The notes under the pieces are model-generated. The model searched no databases. It saw nothing but the letters and a program-made list of their open reading frames with translations, and had not been told where the DNA came from. 64,000 bases of DNA from Acidimicrobiia bacterium. GTDB taxonomy: Bacteria > Actinomycetota > Acidimicrobiia > Spongiisociales > ZC4RG35. Of this stretch, positions 51,701 through 59,496 are shown piece after piece. The translations under genes were made by a program, and so were the position numbers. The first letter of the stretch is position 1; each line of letters starts with the position of its first letter. Where the stretch lies: assembly GCA_017577575.1 (NCBI GenBank), contig PKRG01000012.1:17006-81005 (forward strand). Direction: 5' to 3'.

Positions 51701-51930
51701 AGCCCGAGTTCGCCCACTGGTTCAGCGACGTCGGCTTCTCGGTCGAGAACTACGGCACCGACCCCGACATCGAGGTGCACATCGCGCCCCAGGACTACGC
51801 CGCCGGGCGCGACCCCCAGCTGCAGCGGGCGATAGACGAGCTGGTCGAGCTGATGGCCCTCCACCAGCCCGAGATGCCGGACCTCACGTCCAGGGTGTCG
51901 CAGGCCCCGCCGCGGCTCCAGGCCCCCTGA
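48703..51930 (+). CDS. Tricorn protease (S41 family)
   Basis: A 1075-residue cytosolic self-compartmentalising peptidase that trims oligopeptides released by larger proteases. Residues 1-300 and 310-650 are two beta-propellers full of PDGRRIAYTGRDE-like WD/TolB strands; about 680-760 is the C1 helical domain, then a PDZ domain (GDRLVAIDGVEVGPG) and the C2 catalytic domain. The active-site set is complete: Ser736-His737 (GTSHAYE), nucleophile Ser957 (LAGSDGDIFSHT) and Glu1015 (SVENYGTDPD). GTG start, 10 nt past the binding-protein stop. Confidence 0.95.
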   Translation: MIKGYYRHPTIHGDRIVFVSEDDLWEVSTEGGRARRLTANPGPSSFPAYSPDGRRIAYTGRDEGVNEVHVMDADGGHPRRLTFHGALSQVVGWDGDDVVYASNAEWPFANDSRLWVVPADGGPPRLLPWGSARSVAFQPNGPGKVLGRHTADPARWKRYRGGRVGTLWIDRDGDGTFEPLVRLDGNITSPMWIGSRIYFIADHEGHGNVYSVTPTGRGLRRHTHHEDFYARHASTDGRRIVYHCGADIWLLDPRSDDGPVRLDIELPSARPHRNRRFISPGRFLEHVSIHPAGHSLAATVRGGSFTMGLWEGPVRRHGTVSDVRRRLTTWSADGNSIVAVTDETGEDAIVVEAVDGSDRKLIEGDLGRIRSLDVAPAGAERVAVTNHRHQLLIVALDTGRVTEVHRNPHSWIAGTAWSPDGRWLAFSAATSRTSHSIHLFDTSKPRSRPVRVTAPGFDDRWPSFDPAGRYLYFTSARVFDPVYDTHFHDYGFPTGTRPHLITLRADVPSPFDPAQRPVRAPGAPPPSQPKDNGQRPESEGGDAPEQEPTEIDLEGIEDRVVAFPMPPGRYGPVLGAKNRAFVLSFPVRGALAENDAPTGRLEAWDFNTEKVEQITDGVSSAAVNADGSVLLIRAGRKVRVVPSGWKDDKSANSEANRTTGWVDLNRIRVEVDPGKEWRQMYSEAWRLQRDHFWYEDMSGVDWREVHDRYLPLVDRVGCRSEFSDLLWEMQGELGTSHAYELGGDYRPVPTFPQGLLGADLEPTRSGWKIARIPKGDPWNPKATSPLRAPGVDAEEGDRLVAIDGVEVGPGTDPRSLLVDRGGRPVQLTLKRGRRRPHTVTITPLTDETALRYREWVEANRAAVAEATDGGAGYIHIPDVGPAGFAEFHRYFLSEVDKDGLVVDVRYNRGGNVSQLLLQKLMRRRLGWEVTRWREPVPFPYDAPAGPMVCLTNELAGSDGDIFSHTFKLAGLGPLIGTRTWGGVVGIWPQQSLVDGTVTTQPEFAHWFSDVGFSVENYGTDPDIEVHIAPQDYAAGRDPQLQRAIDELVELMALHQPEMPDLTSRVSQAPPRLQAP

Positions 51931-51934
51931 GTGG

Positions 51935-51940
51935 CAGAAT
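51935..51940 (+). promoter_or_regulatory. -10 hexamer CAGAAT of the pyrophosphatase gene
   Basis: CAGAAT begins 5 nt past the tricorn stop and ends 7 nt before the ATG at 51948; no Shine-Dalgarno. Leaderless start inferred. Confidence 0.45.
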
Positions 51941-51947
51941 CGGCCCG

Positions 51948-52553
51948 ATGGAGTTCACCGAATGGCGGCCGCATCCGTGGCACGGGCTCGAGACCGGGCC
52001 CGAGCCGCCGGCCGTCGTCACCGCTTACATCGAGCTGACGCCCTTCGACGTCGTCAAGTACGAGGTCGACAAGCCGACCGGCTACCTCAAGGTGGACCGG
52101 CCACAGCAGACGTCGTCGTCGCCTCCCACACTCTACGGGTTCATCCCCCGCACCTACGCCGGTGAGCGGGTCAAGGAACTGTGCCCGGGCGCGGTCGCCG
52201 GCGACGGCGACCCGATGGACGTGTGTGTCATCTCCGAGCGGCCCATCGAGCGAGCCGACATCCTGTTGACGGCCCGGGTGGTGGGCGGCTTGCAGATGAT
52301 CGACGGGGGAGAGGCCGACGACAAGATCGTCGCCGTGTTGGCCAACGACCCGGTGTGGGGGGCGGTCGAGGACATCTCCGAGCTGCCGGCGGCGCTGATC
52401 GACCGCCTCGACCACTACTTCAAGACTTACAAGCTGTTCCCGGGGTCGGCCGCCGACGTGACGATTCCGACCCGCTACGGACGCGAGCACGCCTGGTCCG
52501 TGGTCGAGGCGTCGATGGAGGACTATCGGGAGAGGTTCGGTTCATCCGCATAG
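51948..52553 (+). CDS. ppa: Inorganic pyrophosphatase, family I
   Basis: A 201-residue soluble enzyme hydrolysing pyrophosphate. It has YIELTPFDVVKYEVDKPTGYLKVDRPQ, YGFIPRTYAGERV, the metal-binding DGDPMDVCVISERPI, and DDKIVAVLANDPVW followed by a family-typical HYFKTYKLF segment. Slightly longer than the 160-175 residues of most actinobacterial family I enzymes, with an extended N-terminus closer to eukaryote-like or Chlamydia-like forms. Confidence 0.93.
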   Translation: MEFTEWRPHPWHGLETGPEPPAVVTAYIELTPFDVVKYEVDKPTGYLKVDRPQQTSSSPPTLYGFIPRTYAGERVKELCPGAVAGDGDPMDVCVISERPIERADILLTARVVGGLQMIDGGEADDKIVAVLANDPVWGAVEDISELPAALIDRLDHYFKTYKLFPGSAADVTIPTRYGREHAWSVVEASMEDYRERFGSSA

Positions 52554-52588
52554 GACGGTGGGTGGGGTCCGGGTGGCGCGGACAGGGG

Positions 52589-53650
52589 TCACGTCCCGGC
52601 CACCCGGGCGGCGATCGTCTCGCCGATCTGGGCCGTCGACATCCCCATGTCCGGTCCACCCATCGCCTTCAGCTCGGGCAGCACCGACACGGCGGCGCGC
52701 TCCAAAGCCGCCGCCGCCTCGGGCTCGCCCAGGTGGTCGAGGCACATCGCCACCGACAGCACCGCCGCCACCGGGTTCGCCCACCCGTTGCCGGCGATGT
52801 CGGGCGCCGAGCCGTGGACCGGCTCGAACATCGACGGGTAGCGGCGCTCCGGGTCGATGTTCCCCGACGCCGCCAGGCCCATCCCGCCCTGCACGGCCGC
52901 TCCCAGGTCGGTGATGATGTCGCCGAAGAGGTTGTCGGTGACGACCACGTCGAACCGCCCCGGGTCGGTGACCAGGTACAGGCAGGCGGCGTCCACGTGC
53001 ACGTAGTCGACGTCGACGCCCGGGTAGTCGGCGGCGACCTCGTCCACCGTGCGCTGCCACAGGTCGCCGGCGTAGGTCAACACGTTGGTCTTGTGGCACA
53101 GGGTCAGGCGGCCCCGCCGGGAAGCCGCCTTCTCGAAGGCGTAGCGGACGACCCGCTCCACTCCCATGCGCGTGTTGAGCGACTCCTGGGTCGCCACCTC
53201 GTGGGGCGTGCCCTTGCGGAGGAACCCGCCGGCGCCGGCGTACAGCCCTTCCGTGTTCTCGCGCACCACGACCAGGTCACAACGGTCGGGCGTCAAGCCT
53301 TCGACCGGCGTCGGCACCCCGTCGTAGAGCTTGACGGGCCGCAGGTTCACGTACTGGTCGAAGTCGAAGCGGAGCTTCAGCAGCAACCCCCGTTCGAGCA
53401 CGCCGGGCGGCACTCCGGGCATTCCCACCGCCCCGAGCAGGATGGCGTCGAAGGTGGCGAGCTCCTCCTGGACGGAGGAGGGCAGCACCTCGCCGGTGCG
53501 CAGGTAACGCTCCCCTCCGAGGTCGTAGTGCTGGGTGGTGACGGCGAATCCGTGCGCGTCGGCGGCGGCTTCCAGGGCCGTCAACGCCGCCGACACGACC
53601 TCGGGCCCGACTCCGTCGCCGGGGATGACCGCCAACCGGTGCTCACTCAT
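52589..53650 (-). CDS. leuB: 3-isopropylmalate dehydrogenase
   Basis: A 353-residue NAD-dependent decarboxylating dehydrogenase of leucine synthesis. Signature regions: LAVIPGDGVGPEVV, VVVRENTEGLYAGAGGFLRKG, KTNVLTYAGDLWQRTVDEV and NLFGDIITDLGAAVQGGMGLAASGNI, with FEPVHGSAPDIAGNGWANP for NAD binding. It is the last gene of the ilv/leu operon, overlapping the second CNNM gene by 8 nt. No leuC or leuD in the window. Confidence 0.93.
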   Translation of the reverse strand: MSEHRLAVIPGDGVGPEVVSAALTALEAAADAHGFAVTTQHYDLGGERYLRTGEVLPSSVQEELATFDAILLGAVGMPGVPPGVLERGLLLKLRFDFDQYVNLRPVKLYDGVPTPVEGLTPDRCDLVVVRENTEGLYAGAGGFLRKGTPHEVATQESLNTRMGVERVVRYAFEKAASRRGRLTLCHKTNVLTYAGDLWQRTVDEVAADYPGVDVDYVHVDAACLYLVTDPGRFDVVVTDNLFGDIITDLGAAVQGGMGLAASGNIDPERRYPSMFEPVHGSAPDIAGNGWANPVAAVLSVAMCLDHLGEPEAAAALERAAVSVLPELKAMGGPDMGMSTAQIGETIAARVAGT

Positions 53651-54941
53651 CGGTGTTCCTCTCCTGTCTCGATATCAATTCGACCTGGTGCACTCGCCGC
53701 CCCTCCATCGACCTGACCCGGAGGGCCCAGCCGTCGGTCTCGACCACGTCGCCCGGGGAGGGGATGCGGCCCAAGTGTTCCATGATCAGACCGCTGATCG
53801 TGTCGTAGTCCCCGTCGGGCACGTCCACCGAGCACGCCCGCCGCACCTCCGAGGGCCGCAGCGACCCGTCGAGGAGCCACCGGCGCTCTCCCAGCCGGCG
53901 AACCCCCACCGGCTCCAGGTCGTGCTCGTCGCGGATCTCGCCCACGATCTCTTCGACGATGTCTTCCATCGTCACGATGCCGGCGGTGCCCCCGTGCTCG
54001 TCGACGACCGCGGCGAGGTGGTTGCGTTCCCGGCGCATCTCCTCCAGCAGCCTCCCCACCCGGGCGCTCTCGGGGACCACGAGCAGGGGGCGGATCATCG
54101 AGGCGGGGATCGGCGCGGTTGGCGGCAGGTCGCCGGCTTCGAGCAGGTCCTTGACATGGACGAAGCCGACCAGGTCGTCGAGGTCCCGGCGGTAGAGAGG
54201 GATGCGGGAATGACCCTCTTCGATGAACGTCTTCTGCAGCTCCTCCAGCGTGGCGGTGACCGGCAGCGCCACCACGTCCGGCCGGGGCACCATCACCTGG
54301 GTGGCCTCGAGCGTCATCAGATCGAGGGCGCCAGTGAGGAGCCGGTGGGCGAAGTCCTCCACGACGCCTTCCCGGCGGCCGGCGTCGATCATCGACGACA
54401 GGTCCTCGGCGGTGTGCACCTCGCCGATGTCGGTCGGATCCACCCGGACCAGACGCAGCAGCAGGTTCGCCAGCTCGTTGAGGACCCAGACGACCGGGCG
54501 CACCAGGTTGGCGTACAGGCGGAACGGGATCGCCATGGCCAGCGCCGACCGCTCCGGGTCGGAGATGGCGATGTTCTTGGGCGCCATCTCCCCGACGACC
54601 ATGTGCAGGTAGACGACTATCGACAGCGCCACGACGAACGAGATCGTGTGCAGCACCTGTGGCGGTATCTCGCCGAACACACCCAGGCCGGCTTCGATCA
54701 CCGACGCCACCGCCGGCTCGGCGACCGCCGCCAGCACCAGGGACGCCATGGTGATGCCCAGTTGGGCGCCGGCGAGCGTGAACGACAACTCGTCGATCGC
54801 CTTCACCGCCGCCCGGGCCGAGCGGGTGGAGAGCGCCGCCAGCCGCGGGCGGCTGGCGGCGGTGAACGCGAACTCGGCGGCGACGAAGAATCCGTTCGCC
54901 GCCAACAGGAGCACGCTGGCGATGGCCGCGCCCCAGGTCAT
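53643..54941 (-). CDS. CNNM/CorC-type transporter-associated protein (second copy)
   Basis: A 432-residue membrane protein of the HlyC/CorC/CNNM family: N-terminal CNNM domain with three to four helices (LLLAANGFFVAAEFAF, AVAEPAVASVIEAGL, HMVVGEMAPKNIAI), a CBS pair (VMVPRPDVVALPV, HSRIPLYRRDLDDLVGFVHVKDLLE, VDEHGGTAGIVTMEDIVEEIVGEIRDEHD) and a CorC_HlyC C-terminal domain. Relatives transport or sense Mg2+ and other divalent cations. Overlaps its paralogue by 4 nt and leuB by 8 nt. Confidence 0.88.
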   Translation of the reverse strand: MTWGAAIASVLLLAANGFFVAAEFAFTAASRPRLAALSTRSARAAVKAIDELSFTLAGAQLGITMASLVLAAVAEPAVASVIEAGLGVFGEIPPQVLHTISFVVALSIVVYLHMVVGEMAPKNIAISDPERSALAMAIPFRLYANLVRPVVWVLNELANLLLRLVRVDPTDIGEVHTAEDLSSMIDAGRREGVVEDFAHRLLTGALDLMTLEATQVMVPRPDVVALPVTATLEELQKTFIEEGHSRIPLYRRDLDDLVGFVHVKDLLEAGDLPPTAPIPASMIRPLLVVPESARVGRLLEEMRRERNHLAAVVDEHGGTAGIVTMEDIVEEIVGEIRDEHDLEPVGVRRLGERRWLLDGSLRPSEVRRACSVDVPDGDYDTISGLIMEHLGRIPSPGDVVETDGWALRVRSMEGRRVHQVELISRQERNTDE

Positions 54942-56221
54942 TCCTCGGCCTCTTCCATCTCGACGATCCGCAGGCGTGTCGCCACCCGGCCCCGGACCCC
55001 GAGGACCTCGATCCGGTACCGGCCCTCCTCCAGCACGTCTCCGACGCGGGGGAAGCGGTCGAGGCGGGCGGTCACGTACCCGCTCAGCGTCTCGTAGGCG
55101 CCTTCCGGCCACTGGAACCCGGTCAGCTCCTCCACCTCGTGGCGATGGAGGGAGCCGGCGACGATCCCCGGGCCTCCCCGGGAGGTGACGGCGAAGTCGT
55201 GCTCGTCCTCGATCTCGCCGAGGATCTCCTCGACGATGTCCTCGACGGTCACGATCCCGGCGGTCCCGCCGTACTCGTCGACGACGACGGCGATGCTCCG
55301 GCGGGACCGCTGCAGGGCGAGGAGGAGGCTGGCGAGCCGCATCGACTCGGGCACGAACTCCACCGGAGTGGTGATCGCCGCCACGGTCACCTCTTCGTGC
55401 CGGTCGCGGGGGATCTTGAAGGTGTCCTTGACGTGGGCGATGCCGGTGACCTGGTCGAGGTCGCCCTCGTAGACGGGGAACCGGCTGTGACCGGTGCGTC
55501 GGGCCAGGTCCCGCAGTTCGGCGATGGTGGCGTCGCGGGGCACCCCGTGGACCGAGACGCGGGGGATCATCACGTCGGCGGCGTGGCGGTCGACGAAGGC
55601 GATCGCCCGGGTGAGGAGGGTGGTCTCCGTCGGGTCGAGCTCGCCTTCCTCCGAGGAGGCGCGGACGATCATCTCCAGCTCCTGGAGGGAGCGCAGCCCG
55701 GCGAGCTCGTCGCGCGGCTCGATCCCCAGGCGCCGCACCGCCCAGTTGGCGGACCGGTTGAAGAACTGGATGACCGGCCGCAGGAGCCGGTTCAGCCACG
55801 ACATCGGCAAGCCGACCGTCACCGCCACCGGGTAGGCCCGGGCTATCGCGAAGTTCTTCGGGAACAACTCCCCGACGATCATCTGGAAGACGGTGGCGAG
55901 CGCCAGGGCGAGGCCGATCGCCACGTTGGCCGAGTCGACGCCTACCCGGGCGAGAACAGGCGAGATCATCCGCGCCACCGTGGGCTCGGCGACGGCGCCC
56001 AGGACCAGGGAGGTGGCCGTTATCCCCAGTTGGGCCCCGGACAGCTCGAACGACAGGTCGCGGAGGCGCTCCCGGAGGCGGGCGGCCCGGCGGTCACCGG
56101 AGGAAGCCAGGGATTCCACCCGGCTGCGGTTGACGGCGACGTAGGCGAACTCCTGGGCGACGTAGAGGCCGTTGATGGCGACCAGGACTACGACGACGAG
56201 CAGGCCTAGCCAGGGGTCTAT
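54938..56221 (-). CDS. CNNM/CorC-type protein (first copy), apparent AUA start
   Basis: A 427-residue paralogue of the downstream protein with the same CNNM, CBS-pair and CorC_HlyC order (INGLYVAQEFAYVAVNRSR, GELFPKNFAIARAYPV, MIPRVSVHGVPRD, VDEYGGTAGIVTVEDIVEEILGEIEDEHD). The frame is closed by a TGA immediately before an ATA at 56221-56219; no ATG, GTG or TTG precedes the first membrane helix. The ATA follows GGAGGT by 6 nt, and the encoded DPWLGLLVVVVLVAINGL aligns with the paralogue's N-terminus. A GTG at 56119 would remove that helix. Confidence 0.8.
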   Translation of the reverse strand: MDPWLGLLVVVVLVAINGLYVAQEFAYVAVNRSRVESLASSGDRRAARLRERLRDLSFELSGAQLGITATSLVLGAVAEPTVARMISPVLARVGVDSANVAIGLALALATVFQMIVGELFPKNFAIARAYPVAVTVGLPMSWLNRLLRPVIQFFNRSANWAVRRLGIEPRDELAGLRSLQELEMIVRASSEEGELDPTETTLLTRAIAFVDRHAADVMIPRVSVHGVPRDATIAELRDLARRTGHSRFPVYEGDLDQVTGIAHVKDTFKIPRDRHEEVTVAAITTPVEFVPESMRLASLLLALQRSRRSIAVVVDEYGGTAGIVTVEDIVEEILGEIEDEHDFAVTSRGGPGIVAGSLHRHEVEELTGFQWPEGAYETLSGYVTARLDRFPRVGDVLEEGRYRIEVLGVRGRVATRLRIVEMEEAEE

Positions 56222-56251
56222 TCAGCTACCTCCGTCTCTGGGTTGCGCAGG

Positions 56252-57787
56252 TTACCGAGTCGGGGCGGAACGTACTCGCGCCGCCTTGTTCATGGCTTCG
56301 ACGAACGCGAACGCCGAGCCTTCCACGACGTCGGTGTTCACCGCCCGTCCGGCGAAGGTCTGGTCGCCGACCCGGATCACGACGTTGATCTCGGCCATGG
56401 CGTCGGCACCGGAGGTCACCGGAACGACCCTGTAGTCGACCAGGCGCGCCTCGTCGATGTCGAAGGCTTGCTTGATCGCGGCGAAGGAGGCGTGGACCAT
56501 GCCGTCGCCCTTGCCCTCGTAGGTGCGCTCGGAGCCGTTCGTCCGCAGCGTGACGCTGGCGGTGGGGGTCACGTCGTTGCCTCCGCTGACGTGCAGGCTG
56601 ACGAGCTCCACCATGTCGTCGGGGCGGGGCTGGGTCTCGTCCTCGATGATCGCCCGCAGCTCCGCCTCGCCGATCTCGACCTTGCGGTCGGCGATCTCCT
56701 TGAAGCGGGCGAACGCCCGGTTGAACTCCTCGTCTTCCAGCTCGATACCCATCCGCGACAGGGCGTCGGCGAACCCGGCCCGGCCGGAGTGCTTGCCCAG
56801 GACGATCTGGCCGCCCTGCTGGCCGACCATGGCGGCGTCCATGATCTCGTACGTCTCCCGGGCTCGGAGGACGCCGTGCTGGTGGATGCCGGACTCGTGG
56901 GCGAAGGCGTTGCGTCCCACGATCGCCTTGTTGTACTGCACCGGGTAGCCGGTGAGTTGGGACACGAGCCGGGACGTCTCGTAGATCTGGGTGGTGTCGC
57001 AGCCCACCTCCACCTCGAAGACGTCCTGGCGGGTCTTGATGGCCATGATCACCTCTTCGATGGAGGTGTTGCCGGCCCGCTCGCCGATGCCGTTGATGGC
57101 CCCCTCGATCTGGCGGGCGCCCGCCGAGATGGCCGACAGCGAGTTCGCCACCGCCAGGCCGAGGTCGTCGTGGCAGTGGACGGAGACGATGACGTCGTCA
57201 CGGTCGCCCTTGACCTCCGCGTACACCCGGCGCAGCAGCTCGGTGAACTCCGCCGGGGTGGCGTAGCCGACCGTGTCGGGGATGTTGATGGTGGTGGCGC
57301 CGGCCTCCACCGCCTGACGGCACACCTCGATCATGAAGTCCGGGTCGGAGCGGGTGGCGTCCTGGGGAGAGAACTCGACGTCGTCGGTGTACTTGCGGGC
57401 CCGGCGGACGCCCTCGACGGAGGCCTTGAGCACCTCCTCGGGGGTCATGCGCAGCATCTTCTCCATGTGGATCGGCGACGTCGACATGAACACGTGGATC
57501 CGGAACCGATCCGCCGCCTTCAGGGCCTCGTAGGCCTGGTCGATGTCGTCGGGATGGGCGCGGGCGAGGCTGGCGATCACGGGGCCCCGCACGTCGGAGG
57601 CGATGCGGGACACCGCCTCGAAGTCGCCGGGCGAGGAGGCGGCGAAGCCCGCCTCCAGCACGTCTACTCGCAGCTTCGCCAGCTGGTGGGCGATGGCTAC
57701 CTTCTCGTCCGGGGTCAGGGCGATCCCCGGGGCCTGCTCCCCGTCGCGCAGGGTCGTGTCGAAGATGATCAGACGGTCGGTGCTCAT
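56252..57787 (-). CDS. leuA: 2-isopropylmalate synthase
   Basis: A 511-residue enzyme condensing acetyl-CoA with 2-ketoisovalerate. It has FDTTLRDGEQAPGIALTPDEKV, VHCHDDLGLAVANSLSAISAGARQIEGAINGIGERAGN with the metal-binding His residues, FAHESGIHQHGVL and a C-terminal allosteric domain (VSLHVSGGNDVTPTASVTLRTNG). It is the roughly 510-residue bacterial form rather than the longer 600-residue actinobacterial LeuA2 type. A Leu-rich leader peptide and hairpin precede it. Confidence 0.94.
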   Translation of the reverse strand: MSTDRLIIFDTTLRDGEQAPGIALTPDEKVAIAHQLAKLRVDVLEAGFAASSPGDFEAVSRIASDVRGPVIASLARAHPDDIDQAYEALKAADRFRIHVFMSTSPIHMEKMLRMTPEEVLKASVEGVRRARKYTDDVEFSPQDATRSDPDFMIEVCRQAVEAGATTINIPDTVGYATPAEFTELLRRVYAEVKGDRDDVIVSVHCHDDLGLAVANSLSAISAGARQIEGAINGIGERAGNTSIEEVIMAIKTRQDVFEVEVGCDTTQIYETSRLVSQLTGYPVQYNKAIVGRNAFAHESGIHQHGVLRARETYEIMDAAMVGQQGGQIVLGKHSGRAGFADALSRMGIELEDEEFNRAFARFKEIADRKVEIGEAELRAIIEDETQPRPDDMVELVSLHVSGGNDVTPTASVTLRTNGSERTYEGKGDGMVHASFAAIKQAFDIDEARLVDYRVVPVTSGADAMAEINVVIRVGDQTFAGRAVNTDVVEGSAFAFVEAMNKAARVRSAPTR

Positions 57788-57838
57788 GAGTTCTCCAGTC
57801 CTAGGTGGTGGGTGAGTGATGGTCGGTCGATCTCGGGA

Positions 57839-57868
57839 GGCCGGGTCGTCCTGATCAGACGCCCGGCC
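57839..57868 (-). promoter_or_regulatory. Hairpin after the leuA leader peptide, candidate attenuator
   Basis: GGCCGGG and CCCGGCC form a 7-bp stem with a loop that contains the leader peptide's stop codon. A ribosome stalled on the Leu codons just upstream would change which strands can pair. No T-run follows, so control of leuA translation is as likely as transcription termination. Confidence 0.45.
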
Positions 57869-57941
57869 ACAGAAGCGCGAGGAGCCCCCCGCACGAGATC
57901 CCGGACCTGCCGCTCAGGAGCTTCCACCCAGTGACTGACAT
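57855..57941 (-). CDS. Leucine-rich leader peptide upstream of leuA
   Basis: A 28-codon frame in the 171-nt gap between ilvC and leuA. It starts MSVTGWKLLSGRSG and ends with GGLLALLWPGV; six residues are Leu, in three adjacent pairs (CTC CTG, CTC CTC, CTT CTG). GAGGCGC precedes the ATG. The final codons lie in the left arm of a hairpin. Leucine-sensitive leader peptides before leuA are known in actinobacteria, so I infer ribosome-mediated attenuation. Confidence 0.55.
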   Translation of the reverse strand: MSVTGWKLLSGRSGISCGGLLALLWPGV

Positions 57942-57958
57942 GTGCGCCTCGATCTGGT

Positions 57959-58963
57959 TCAGGGAGCCTGCTTGGCGTCGATGAACGGCATGAGCTCGCG
58001 CAGCGCGGCGCCGACCTGCTCGATCTGGTGCGCCCGGTTGGCCTTGCGCTGCTCGAGGAGGAACGGAGCGCCCTCGCGGGCCTGGGCCATCCACTCGTTG
58101 GCGAACGCCCCCGACTGGATCTCCTCGAGGACCTTCTTCATCTCCTGGCGGGTCTCGTCGGTGATGATCCGCCGGCCCCGGGTGTAGTCGCCGTACTCGG
58201 CGGTGTTGGACACCGAATACCGCATGTACGACAGGCCACCCTCGTAGAGGAGGTCGACGATCAGCTTCAGCTCGTGCAACGTCTCGAAGTAGGCGGACTC
58301 CGGCTGGTAGCCGGCCTCGACCAGCGTCTCGAAGCTGGCCTTGATCAGCTCGGCGAGGCCGCCGCAGAGGATGACCTGCTCGCCGAACAGGTCGGTCTCG
58401 GTCTCCTCCTTGAAGGTCGTCTCCAACACTCCCGCCCGGGTGCCCCCGATGCCGTGGGCATAGGAGAGGCCGAGCTCCTTGGCGGAGCCGGTGGCGTCCT
58501 GGTGGACGGCGATCAGGCACGGCACGCCCGACCCCTGCGTGTAGGTGCGCCGCACCAGGTGACCCGGCCCCTTGGGGGCGACCATCAGCACGTCGACGTC
58601 CTCGGGAGGGGTGATCGCCCCGAAGTGGATGTTGAACCCGTGGGCGAACATCAACGCGTCGCCCTTGTCGAGGTTGGGGGCGACCTGCTCCTCGTAGAGC
58701 TGGGCCATCACCTCGTCCGGCACCAGCAGCATGACGACGTTCGCCCACTTGGTGGCGTCGGCGACGGACTTCACCGTCAGGCCGTCGTTGGCCGCCTGCT
58801 CCCACGAGGACGACCCCTCGCGGAGGCCCACCACGACGTCGGCGCCCGAGTCCTTCAGGTTGAGGGCGTGGGCGTGACCCTGGCTTCCGTAGCCGATGAT
58901 CGCCACGCGCCGCTCCTTGATCAGAGCCGGGTCGGCGTCCTTCTCGTAGTAGATCGTTGCCAC
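57959..58963 (-). CDS. ilvC: Ketol-acid reductoisomerase
   Basis: A 334-residue class I NADP-dependent enzyme of valine, leucine and isoleucine synthesis. N-terminal Rossmann IIGYGSQGHAHALNLKDSG, with LREGSSSW forming the NADPH-phosphate loop; the knotted domain has FGEQVILCGGLAELIKASFETLVEAGYQPESAYFETLHELKLIVDLLYEGG with the Mg2+-binding Asp/Glu residues. GTG start, GAGGAA upstream. Confidence 0.96.
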   Translation of the reverse strand: MATIYYEKDADPALIKERRVAIIGYGSQGHAHALNLKDSGADVVVGLREGSSSWEQAANDGLTVKSVADATKWANVVMLLVPDEVMAQLYEEQVAPNLDKGDALMFAHGFNIHFGAITPPEDVDVLMVAPKGPGHLVRRTYTQGSGVPCLIAVHQDATGSAKELGLSYAHGIGGTRAGVLETTFKEETETDLFGEQVILCGGLAELIKASFETLVEAGYQPESAYFETLHELKLIVDLLYEGGLSYMRYSVSNTAEYGDYTRGRRIITDETRQEMKKVLEEIQSGAFANEWMAQAREGAPFLLEQRKANRAHQIEQVGAALRELMPFIDAKQAP

Positions 58964-58989
58964 TGGTTCCTCTGCTTTCCCTGTTCGCT

Positions 58990-59496
58990 TCAGTTGACGG
59001 CCCGGAGCGTCGCTGCGCCCCGCCCCTTCGTCTCCCGGGCGATGGCCACCCAGCCGGACTTCGCCAGGTCGACGACCCCATACGGTCTGACCAGGTCGAG
59101 GAAGTCGTTGATCTTGTCCGGCTTGCCCACGACCTGGAAGGCGATGGAGTTGGGCCCCACATCGACTGCCCTGGCGTCGAATATGGAGGCCAGGGACAGT
59201 AGCTCCTGGCGGCGGGCCGGTTGCGCGTTCACCCTCACCAGGAGGATCTCCCGCTCGATCGACTGGCTCTTGTCGAGCTCGGAGATCTTCACCACGTTGA
59301 CGAGCTTGTGGAGCTGCTTCTTCACCTGCTCCAGCTCGGGGGCGTCGACGACGATCGTCATCCGCGACAGCCCCGGCTCGTGGCTCGGGCCCACGGTGAG
59401 GGAGTGGATGTTGAACCCGCGGCGGGCGAGAAGCGAGCTGACGCGGGCCAGCACGCCGGGCTTGTTCTCGACGAGGACGGAGAGTGTGTGCTTCAT
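58990..59496 (-). CDS. ilvN: Acetolactate synthase, small regulatory subunit
   Basis: A 168-residue ACT-domain protein that confers feedback control by valine on IlvB. LSVLVENKPGVLARVSSLLARRGFNIHSLTVGPS is the first ACT domain; the second half (EILLVRVNAQPARRQELLSLASIFDARAVDVGPNSIAFQVVGKPDKINDFLDLVRPYG) is complete. The ATG overlaps the ilvB stop by 4 nt. Confidence 0.95.
   Translation of the reverse strand: MKHTLSVLVENKPGVLARVSSLLARRGFNIHSLTVGPSHEPGLSRMTIVVDAPELEQVKKQLHKLVNVVKISELDKSQSIEREILLVRVNAQPARRQELLSLASIFDARAVDVGPNSIAFQVVGKPDKINDFLDLVRPYGVVDLAKSGWVAIARETKGRGAATLRAVN

Noticed and set aside
48774..52553. A 1,259-codon open frame on the plus strand spanning the tricorn and pyrophosphatase genes
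   Set aside because: It is the tricorn gene read in another frame: composition is Arg/Pro/Gly/Ala noise without motifs. Only its last 201 codons, from 51948, are the real pyrophosphatase, whose frame happens to stay open upstream in this GC-rich DNA.
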